From: Nitrospirota bacterium | GTDB taxonomy: Bacteria; Nitrospirota; Nitrospiria; Nitrospirales; UBA8639 | Direction of reading: 5' to 3' | Assembly (NCBI GenBank): GCA_029879555.1 | Contig: JAOUQB010000150.1 | Coordinates: 1-6,427 of the forward strand | DNA length: 6,427 bases | Shown: positions 1-5,388 of the stretch, piece by piece | Position numbering within the stretch: position 1 is the stretch's first letter | Layout of the letters: the number at the start of each line of letters is the position of its first letter | The notes under the pieces: model-generated | What the model saw: the letters and a program-made list of their open reading frames with translations, nothing else | Told to the model about the DNA's origin: nothing | The model's database searches: none | Translations under genes and position numbers: made by a program

Positions 1-181
1 CTACCGACGCATTGAGGTTTTCTTGACGGACGGCTTCGTAAAGTTCTTCTCGAAGGACTCGCATATGCGATGGGCATTCTATGCCGAGTCGAACTTGTCC
101 GCCCTTGATTTGTACGAGGACGATTCGAATATCTTCGCCGAGACGGATCGCTTCATCTTTTTTTCTGGTTAGAATGAGCAT
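1..181 (-). CDS. csrA: Carbon storage regulator CsrA (3' end truncated by window edge)
   Basis: CsrA is a small dimeric RNA-binding protein that blocks or stabilises mRNAs by binding GGA motifs, often over the ribosome binding site. Sixty complete codons are visible and no stop is reached. The protein opens with MLILTRK and continues with a GGQVRLGIECP segment, both family hallmarks. The RNA-contacting Arg6 and Arg44 (in VLREE, 42-46) are present. Asn55 aligns with the Bacillus subtilis CsrA residue I recall as needed for FliW binding, which fits the adjacent fliW. Family length is about 60-80 residues, so only a short tail should be missing. The ATG at 181-179 is preceded by AAGGAAGG four bases upstream. 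Residue 8 is Lys (RKKDE) where many homologues have a hydrophobic residue or Pro; its codons form a run of seven A. The gene lies 58 bases downstream of fliW and is probably cotranscribed with it. Identification is very secure. Confidence 0.96.
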   Translation of the reverse strand, partial: MLILTRKKDEAIRLGEDIRIVLVQIKGGQVRLGIECPSHMRVLREELYEAVRQENLNASV

Positions 182-182
182 G

Positions 183-197
183 GTGCCTTCCTTGGCC
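183..197 (-). promoter_or_regulatory. Candidate CsrA-binding hairpin over the csrA ribosome binding site
   Basis: On the minus strand the csrA Shine-Dalgarno sequence can fold as GGCC-AAGGAA-GGCAC. This gives a GCC/GGC stem, a bulged A and one further G-C pair, closing a six-base loop AAGGAA. A GGA in a hexaloop is the known preferred CsrA recognition geometry, and negative autoregulation of csrA through its own leader is established in Escherichia coli. The stem is short, so the fold is weak alone and might form only on protein binding. The regulatory role is inferred; the ribosome binding site itself is clear. Confidence 0.5.
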
Positions 198-205
198 GAG
201 TGATG

Positions 206-221
206 CCCAGCGCAAACTGGG
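206..221 (-). other. Small hairpin in the fliW-csrA intergenic gap
   Basis: The gap between the fliW stop and the csrA start contains a perfect five-base-pair inverted repeat, CCCAG-TTTGCG-CTGGG on the minus strand. It has no following T run and so is not an intrinsic terminator. It sits about 25 bases upstream of the csrA start codon, next to the GGA hairpin at the ribosome binding site. It may be part of a structured csrA leader or an RNA-processing site, or it may be chance, since a stem this short is not rare. Confidence 0.35.
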
Positions 222-239
222 ATTACGACGTTGATATGA

Positions 240-719
240 TCAAACTGAGGCCGGTTCGTTCTCCATGACCGTCGCTGGCTGCGCCGGTTCTTCCTTTCGC
301 ATCAGGGGAAATCGTAAGGGAATGGATTCATGCAAAATGAGTTGCTTGCCTTTTCGCGTTCGCAAATTGACCACAAGGGGCGCACGCAAATTAGCCGTCG
401 CGCGTTCCGGTTCTCTGGCAGGAATAGTCACAACGGCTAAAATGAGAACGGGGTCGGATGACGTGATCTCAAGTTCAGCCATTCCCTCATCGGAAATGTC
501 CGCTTGGAATTGTTGATCGAGGAGATGAACGTCAATAATCACAAAAGCTAAATCCGGCTCGTTGATCGCTTGAAACCATTGGTACTGACAGTCTTCAGCC
601 ACATCAAGCACCACAAATTTTTGCACGGCTGGAAATCCTACAAGTCCTGAAGGAAACGTCAGCAATGCCTCTGCTGAGACTTCAATTTCACCAAATCGAC
701 CAGTCTGAATCGTTACCAT
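240..719 (-). CDS. fliW: Flagellar assembly factor FliW
   Basis: FliW binds flagellin in the cytoplasm and, when freed by flagellin export, binds CsrA allosterically and relieves its repression of flagellin translation. The 159-residue product fits the family length of about 150. The N-terminal strand reads TGRFGEIEV (6-14), followed by the FPSGLVGF signature (22-29), then WFQAINEPDLAFVIID (48-63) and TANLRAPLVVN (108-118), all in family order. A short acidic, Pro/Ala-rich tail (about 142-159) is not conserved. I chose the ATG at 719-717 because GGAGGTGA lies just upstream with ideal spacing and the protein then opens MVTIQTGRFG. An in-frame ATG at 737 would add six residues and has a poorer ribosome site. 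It is separated from the kinase gene by 44 bases and from csrA by 57, so it is likely translated from the same message as both. Confidence 0.96.
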   Translation of the reverse strand: MVTIQTGRFGEIEVSAEALLTFPSGLVGFPAVQKFVVLDVAEDCQYQWFQAINEPDLAFVIIDVHLLDQQFQADISDEGMAELEITSSDPVLILAVVTIPAREPERATANLRAPLVVNLRTRKGKQLILHESIPLRFPLMRKEEPAQPATVMENEPASV

Positions 720-738
720 GTGTTCACCTCCCACCATG
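717..738 (-). promoter_or_regulatory. Strong fliW ribosome binding site in a possible small hairpin
   Basis: The minus strand carries GGGAGGTGA seven bases before the fliW ATG, which decides the start at 719. The same stretch can fold with CATG at 738-735 pairing to CATG at 720-717 (the latter containing the start codon), a bulged G, and UG/CA pairs closing a nine-base loop GGAGGUGAA. That would expose a GGA in the loop and hide the AUG in the stem. The ribosome site is firm. The hairpin has only six pairs, and its role as a CsrA or ribosome switch is speculative. Confidence 0.5.
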
Positions 739-763
739 ATAAATGCCTACTCTCCACGCTACC

Positions 764-3085
764 CTAGCTCGGCGTTCCTGACAAACACCGCTCTGCGGAT
801 GCTGCTTGTTGCATCGCATCAGCACACACATGCGCCAACTCATCTAAATCATACGGCTTTTGAATAAAACCAACCGTACCCTGATTCAACAGCTCTTGAA
901 CGGCATGATTTCGATCATAGCCGGTACACAACAAAATCTTACTTTTTGGCTGAATACGACGGAGTTCGGCAAAGCACTCCGGGCCACTCATATCCGGCAT
1001 GACCATATCCAACAACACCAAATCGACGTGCTGAGCAGATTCCTGGAAAAACTCCACGGCCTCTCGCCCGCTTAGGCAAATCGTTGTGGTATAGCCGACA
1101 TACTCAAGAATGGCCTGGGCCGCCTCCGCCACCGCATCCTCATCATCAATGATTAAGACATGCCCCGTCCCTTCAAAAGGTGTTGCAACCGAGTCGGATA
1201 GCGTCTGAGGCGCATCACATAAGATTGAAGGAAGATATACGCGCATCGTTGTACCCACACCCAACGTACTCGTGACCCCAATATAGCCATGATGATTTTT
1301 CACAATGCCATACACCATCGCCAAACCCATCCCGGAACCCTGGCCCAATTCCTTGGTGGTGAAAAACGGCTCAAAGATATGCGACTGTACCTCTTGAGGT
1401 ATGCCATCCCCGGTATCTGTCACCCGCACGACCACATAATCACCAGCAGCCAACCCAGGAATATGTCCGGCCTGTACCGCCGACACCGTTTCATTGCTCG
1501 TCTGAAACACCAGATCCCCTTTGTCTGACATCGCATCTGAGGCATTGACGGCTAAGTTCATCAGAACTTGATACAACTGATTGGGGTCCCCAACTACCCA
1601 CGGCTCTTCCGCCAACAACTCGGTGTGTAAGGAAATTTTTCTCTCGACCGTTCGACTCAACAATCCGGCAACTTCTTGGATCACCCCATGAAGATCAACG
1701 GGCACATGATGGTGTTTGCCTTGGCGAGCAAAACCCAGCAATTGGGACGTAAGCTCCTTCCCTCGATGAACGGCTTTTTCGATGACATCCCCCGCTTTCC
1801 AAGAAGACTGCGATTCCTTTCCTCGCGCCTTCAACAGTCCTGCATGAGCGAGAATGGCGGTCAGAATATTGTTCATATCGTGCGCCACACCGGAGGCCAA
1901 TCGCCCGACCGCTTCCATTTTTTGCACTTGCCGCAACTGTTGCTCTAACAGCGTATTTTCAGCCGCCATCTCCTGCCGCACCGTCATATCCCGCGCAACA
2001 AATAACGTTTGTCGTCGACCTTGAAAACGCACCACTCGTTCCATCTGTTCAACGGGAATATCCGTGCCATCCTTTTGACGTAACCACGTGTCCGTCCATT
2101 TTGCATGTTCCATCGGCTTGACGTGAGGATGAATCTCAACCAAAGCCCGACCAATCAACATGTCGGGGACGTATCCTAATTGGTTCGCCCCACTGGCATT
2201 GATGTGTCGAATGATCTTTTGATCGTCATAAATCACGAGAATATCTGGAAGGATTTCAAATAATTCCTGAAACTGTGCTTCAGATTCTTTGAGGTCGCTG
2301 GTCCGCACCTCAAGGAGATGCTCTACCCGAGTCAGTGCACGTTCCCACCGCCATTTTTCGCAATGGGTCAGAAGCTCCTGTTCATCGCACTCCCGAGGCA
2401 AACAATAATCCGCTTCATCACGTGCATACCTCCGCGTTTCACCATGCAGTTGAGATCTTAGTTCAATACACATCGCCTCAGGACAGTCCCGTCGACACCA
2501 GGACAAAACCTCTTTGGTGGTCATGTCTGGTAAGGGATGATCGATAATTAGAATATCCGGTTTGGGCAACACTCCAGCGGCGAGCATTTGGGTCCCACTC
2601 TGCCATTCCTGCACGTGCCACCCTCTGGCCGCAAACGCCGAACGGATCCTGGCCACATCTTGATCATGGGCAGACACGATCCATAGATGAAACCCTTTTG
2701 GGGAGGAAGGAGCTTCCAGCAAGCGAGCGACCTGAGCCCGAATCTGTGCGGGTTCTGCAGGCATGGGCAAGAAGGCGGAGGCTCCGATATCAGCTAACAA
2801 GGACTCCGCATCTATTCCCGAATAGGTCGCCGAAACGATGAGGACCGGGGGAACCGAATGCCCAGGCTGACCCTCCGTATGCAATAACTCACAAAATCGC
2901 CACCCATTTATTCCCGGCATATGAAGGTCTAAAACGATAAGATCCGGACGATGCCCAGCCTGCAGCCACTGCCAGGCTGCCTTGGAACAGGTAAAGCGAA
3001 TGACCTGTTCATGGCTTAGCTCTAAAACACTGGCAAGTAAATGGAGTTGAACCGGATCGTCGTTAATGACAAGCAAAGTGGTCAT
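764..3085 (-). CDS. Soluble hybrid histidine kinase, REC-REC-PAS-HisKA-HATPase-REC
   Basis: This 773-residue protein has no membrane segment and should sense a cytoplasmic signal. Domain order is: REC1 (1-125), with Asp53 retained but the acidic pair changed to Asn8-Asp9 and the conserved Lys replaced by Met108 (LPMP); a degenerate REC2 (132-245), with Asp182 but neither the acidic pocket nor the Lys; a helical linker (245-270); PAS (about 268-372, QLGYVPDMLIG); HisKA with His402 in GVAHDMNN; an ATPase domain with N-box Asn510/Asn514, G1 DTGDGIP (557-563), FEPFFTTK (571-578) and G2 GQGSGMGLAM (581-590); and REC3 (640-760), complete with Asp647/Asp648, Asp693, Thr721 and Lys743. The catalytic core is therefore intact, and phosphate probably passes from His402 to Asp693 and possibly onward to the neighbouring regulator. 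The start is two bases after the upstream stop with a weak ribosome site, which implies translational coupling. Its ligand and true partner cannot be read from sequence. Confidence 0.93.
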   Translation of the reverse strand: MTTLLVINDDPVQLHLLASVLELSHEQVIRFTCSKAAWQWLQAGHRPDLIVLDLHMPGINGWRFCELLHTEGQPGHSVPPVLIVSATYSGIDAESLLADIGASAFLPMPAEPAQIRAQVARLLEAPSSPKGFHLWIVSAHDQDVARIRSAFAARGWHVQEWQSGTQMLAAGVLPKPDILIIDHPLPDMTTKEVLSWCRRDCPEAMCIELRSQLHGETRRYARDEADYCLPRECDEQELLTHCEKWRWERALTRVEHLLEVRTSDLKESEAQFQELFEILPDILVIYDDQKIIRHINASGANQLGYVPDMLIGRALVEIHPHVKPMEHAKWTDTWLRQKDGTDIPVEQMERVVRFQGRRQTLFVARDMTVRQEMAAENTLLEQQLRQVQKMEAVGRLASGVAHDMNNILTAILAHAGLLKARGKESQSSWKAGDVIEKAVHRGKELTSQLLGFARQGKHHHVPVDLHGVIQEVAGLLSRTVERKISLHTELLAEEPWVVGDPNQLYQVLMNLAVNASDAMSDKGDLVFQTSNETVSAVQAGHIPGLAAGDYVVVRVTDTGDGIPQEVQSHIFEPFFTTKELGQGSGMGLAMVYGIVKNHHGYIGVTSTLGVGTTMRVYLPSILCDAPQTLSDSVATPFEGTGHVLIIDDEDAVAEAAQAILEYVGYTTTICLSGREAVEFFQESAQHVDLVLLDMVMPDMSGPECFAELRRIQPKSKILLCTGYDRNHAVQELLNQGTVGFIQKPYDLDELAHVCADAMQQAASAERCLSGTPS

Positions 3086-3087
3086 AC

Positions 3088-4059
3088 TTAGGCTTCACTA
3101 CTGATCGGCGAGACATACATGGGTGAAAAGGGCTCTTCGGCATGAACATCAAATTGAATATGTTGCACGGCATTTCTCCCACTATTCTTGACCCCATACA
3201 ATGCTCGATCCGCCGCCTGGATTAGCCGTTCGATTGGGATCGAATCGGGGTTCATCCATGTGGTCACACCTTGACTAATCGTCACCGTCAAATCCACATG
3301 ATAGAACCGAAAGGGCTCAGAGCAAATGGCTTCGCGGATACGTTCCGCTAATCTGAGAGCCTGCGAATCATCACTATTCGGCAGCACGACCAAAAATTCT
3401 TCCCCACCATACCGACCAATCGCGTCGTACGACCGCAAACAATTGCGCATACGCCGGGCCACTTCAATCAAAACCTGATCCCCAGCGACATGCCCATAGG
3501 TATCATTCACACTCTTAAATCCATCCAGATCGGCCAGAATCAAACTTAAGGGTTGACGCTCACGCTGAGCGCGGTTGATTTCGGTCAAAAGGGCATCCAA
3601 AATCGCTCCATGATTGAGAATTTGCGTGAGAGGATCTTGCATCGCTTGGATTCGGAGTGTTTCCCGAGCGGAAATCAGCTCATTTTGCAGATCCACAATT
3701 CGCTTTCCCGCTCTCAACCGGGCTTCCAATTCACCCAAATGAAACGGCTTGGTCAGATAGTCATCAGCACCCGCATCTAACCCCACAATCAAATCTTCTG
3801 GATTATTTTTTCCTGTCAGTAGGACAATATAGACATACGGGCAATCTTTTTTCGAACGAATCTTCTGGCACAGTTCAGGCCCATTGAGGCCTGGCATCAT
3901 CCAGTCCAAAATCGCAACATTAGGCACCAGGCCACCTTCAAGGATCTTCCAAGCAGAATCCCCATCCGTACAGGACATGACATCATGCCCCCATTGGCGC
4001 AATCGATATACCACCATGTGCAAGGTTAACGGATCATCATCGGCAACAAGGATTCGCAT
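3088..4059 (-). CDS. Response regulator with GGDEF output (REC-GGDEF diguanylate cyclase)
   Basis: The 323-residue protein should make cyclic di-GMP from two GTP under phosphorylation control. The REC domain (1-120) has the acidic residues Asp7/Asp8, phospho-acceptor Asp52 (LDWMMPG), Thr82 and Lys104 (LTKPF), so it looks fully functional. A short helical linker (about 121-138) leads to the GGDEF domain (139-300), which begins DPLTQILNH. It carries the metal site Asp177 in ADLDGFK, NDTYGH (185-190) and the active-site GGEEF (218-222), the common active variant. RSYD (209-212), five residues before GGEEF, matches the RxxD inhibitory site, predicting product feedback. The architecture resembles WspR/PleD-type cyclases. 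The last 20 or so residues are a non-conserved tail. The ribosome site is weak (GGGGAAAGAG, more than ten bases from the ATG), suggesting modest expression. The kinase encoded immediately downstream is the obvious candidate phosphodonor. The biochemical class is secure; the motility role is inferred from position. Confidence 0.94.
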   Translation of the reverse strand: MRILVADDDPLTLHMVVYRLRQWGHDVMSCTDGDSAWKILEGGLVPNVAILDWMMPGLNGPELCQKIRSKKDCPYVYIVLLTGKNNPEDLIVGLDAGADDYLTKPFHLGELEARLRAGKRIVDLQNELISARETLRIQAMQDPLTQILNHGAILDALLTEINRAQRERQPLSLILADLDGFKSVNDTYGHVAGDQVLIEVARRMRNCLRSYDAIGRYGGEEFLVVLPNSDDSQALRLAERIREAICSEPFRFYHVDLTVTISQGVTTWMNPDSIPIERLIQAADRALYGVKNSGRNAVQHIQFDVHAEEPFSPMYVSPISSEA

Positions 4060-4085
4060 AGATATTATGGACTCTTTCCCCTATC

Positions 4086-4110
4086 GTTCCTCGTAGCTGT
4101 TGCGAGGAAC
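4086..4110 (-). other. Perfect 8-bp stem hairpin between flgL and the cyclase gene
   Basis: The 96-base gap between flgL and the response regulator holds an exact inverted repeat, GTTCCTCG and CGAGGAAC, around a nine-base loop. On the minus-strand RNA it can be extended by three further wobble or A-U pairs. No T run follows on either strand, so it is not a standard intrinsic terminator. It could protect the 3' end of the flgK-flgL message, act as a processing site, or be an operator for the signalling genes. It marks the boundary between the structural and signalling parts of the locus. Confidence 0.55.
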
Positions 4111-4155
4111 AACGCCTGGGAACCTGGCCCATTCGTCAGGTCCACGTGTGTTCAT

Positions 4156-5307
4156 TTACCGGATAAAATTCAATAAACTTGTTTCAAATTGTCGAGACAA
4201 GGTGGCCAGAGATGCCTCCAACGTGCCCTGCAAAGACGTAAGCTCAGAAGCGACCTTGGCGAAATCTGCATCTTCAAAAGAAGAACGAAGCGTTTGGGTA
4301 TTGGCCGAAACTAAATCCAAGCTCTCCTTGACGGTATCTAATCGGTTCACGCGCGCTCCAATAGAAGCCCGCGCATCGGTCACTTGTGGAAGCGTCTGAT
4401 CAAATTGGCCAATAGCCGAGGCAATTCCGGTCACATCATTGGTTACGAGTGCTTGATGGAAATCCTGAAGATTTTGAAACAGATCAGAGCTCGGACCGGA
4501 AAATACCTGGTTCCCAGCTACATTGGACGTCACAGTTTGTCCATCGCCAATTTCCACATCAATCGCAGCTCCATCCCCTTGATACACATACCCAACCCGG
4601 ACAGAAAATTGATCCCCAGCCGCTGGAGAACTCCCCCCGGTCGTCAAGGTGACATCGACTCCATCAAATGAAAATGGTGTTCCACTCGAATAGGTTTGGC
4701 CACCTAACACGGTTTGCCCACTTGTGAGATTGACCACATCAAAGGTCGTGGCGTTTGTGAATTGTATGCGATACCCATCCGCCTGTAATGCCGTTGGTGT
4801 GGCAATGGCCGTCGCAATCGTGGCGCCACCCGTATTACCCGTATGCGCCGCTCCCGAGACCGATCCCGGAATAAAGGGAAGCGTTTGAGTTTGGCTCCCC
4901 GCAAAAATAAACCGCCCATTGAGTTCAGTGTTCCCAATTCCCGCTAATCCTTCAATCAACTGCTGAACCTCTTGAGCGGCATTTCGACGTTCCACTTCCG
5001 TATTGGTATCACTTCGCATCCGAATGGCTAATTCTTTGGCCCGTTGGATCGAGTTCCCGGCTCGATCCAAGACACTATCCGATAAATTCAACCGCCCCAC
5101 ACCCTCATTCACCGTCGCCAATCGATGTTCGGTTGTCCGCAAGACATTTCGAAATTGATTGATTCGCTCAGCAGCCGCTGGATCATCAGAAGGACGATTG
5201 ACTCGTTTGCCTGAAGCAATTTGCTCCGTACGATCAAAGATATTTGTACGTAAATCACGGAGGGCCGTGACTAAAGCATCCACCTGTTGTCGCTCAGTTA
5301 CACGCAT
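4156..5307 (-). CDS. flgL: Flagellar hook-associated protein 3, FlgL
   Basis: FlgL (HAP3) is exported through the flagellar type III apparatus and forms the second junction ring between hook and filament, above FlgK. The 383-residue product begins MRVTERQQVD and carries the flagellin-like N-terminal signature SGKRVNRPSDDP (32-43). GRFIFAGSQT (131-140) and a YQGDGAAIDVEIGDG segment (242-256) are typical of FlgL. The C-terminal helix (about 345-383) supplies the matching D0 part and ends SLLNFIR. Residues about 178-238 form a beta-rich insert that closely resembles one in the upstream FlgK. There is no cysteine and no signal peptide, as expected for this export route. I chose ATG 5307 because the family starts at this MRVT position and AGGA lies eight bases upstream; an in-frame GTG at 5343 would add 12 atypical residues. 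It lies 81 bases after flgK. Length is somewhat above the roughly 300-residue enteric form because of the insert. Confidence 0.96.
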   Translation of the reverse strand: MRVTERQQVDALVTALRDLRTNIFDRTEQIASGKRVNRPSDDPAAAERINQFRNVLRTTEHRLATVNEGVGRLNLSDSVLDRAGNSIQRAKELAIRMRSDTNTEVERRNAAQEVQQLIEGLAGIGNTELNGRFIFAGSQTQTLPFIPGSVSGAAHTGNTGGATIATAIATPTALQADGYRIQFTNATTFDVVNLTSGQTVLGGQTYSSGTPFSFDGVDVTLTTGGSSPAAGDQFSVRVGYVYQGDGAAIDVEIGDGQTVTSNVAGNQVFSGPSSDLFQNLQDFHQALVTNDVTGIASAIGQFDQTLPQVTDARASIGARVNRLDTVKESLDLVSANTQTLRSSFEDADFAKVASELTSLQGTLEASLATLSRQFETSLLNFIR

Positions 5308-5315
5308 AGAACCAA

Positions 5316-5347
5316 TCCTGCTTTCGAGTGAACCAGTCCACACTCAA
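5316..5347 (-). promoter_or_regulatory. flgL leader hairpin with two GGA motifs (candidate CsrA target)
   Basis: Upstream of the flgL ATG the minus strand can form a seven-pair stem (UUGAGUG with CACUCGA, one U-G wobble) closing a ten-base loop, UGGACUGGUU, that exposes a GGA at 5339-5337. A second GGA, in GCAGGAUUG at 5320-5312, is the flgL ribosome binding site. The two GGAs are 21 bases apart. One hairpin-loop site plus one site over the Shine-Dalgarno is the arrangement known for CsrA control of the Bacillus subtilis flagellin leader. The structure is directly visible; CsrA binding is inferred. Confidence 0.45.
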
Positions 5348-5388
5348 CGAGCCCAAAGATTGCCAATCCAGAATATGAATTCATAAAT

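Noticed and set aside
265..516. Plus-strand open frames opposite fliW, the kinase, the cyclase and flgL
   Set aside because: All are short, lie antisense to genes with clear conserved motifs and show no family features.
4086..4110. Intrinsic terminator after flgL
   Set aside because: The stem is good, but neither strand has the T tract needed directly after it, so I list it only as a hairpin.
4115..4127. Direct repeat CCTGG-GAA-CCTGG in the gap after flgL
   Set aside because: It is a five-base repeat with only two copies, too short to support an operator or array.
4060..4155. A separate promoter for the signalling genes
   Set aside because: I looked for sigma-70, sigma-54 and flagellar sigma-28 type elements and found no pair with credible boxes and spacing; a CATAAT-like stretch lies too close to the start codon.
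4704..4937. A minus-strand 77-codon open frame in another phase within flgL
   Set aside because: The flgL frame covers it with strong family motifs, and the alternative product is Arg-rich and unrecognisable, typical of an out-of-frame shadow.
5374..5385. A 12-bp perfect palindrome TATGAATTCATA just after the flgK stop
   Set aside because: It is short and AT-rich, has no second copy in the window and no promoter beside it, so it could easily be chance.
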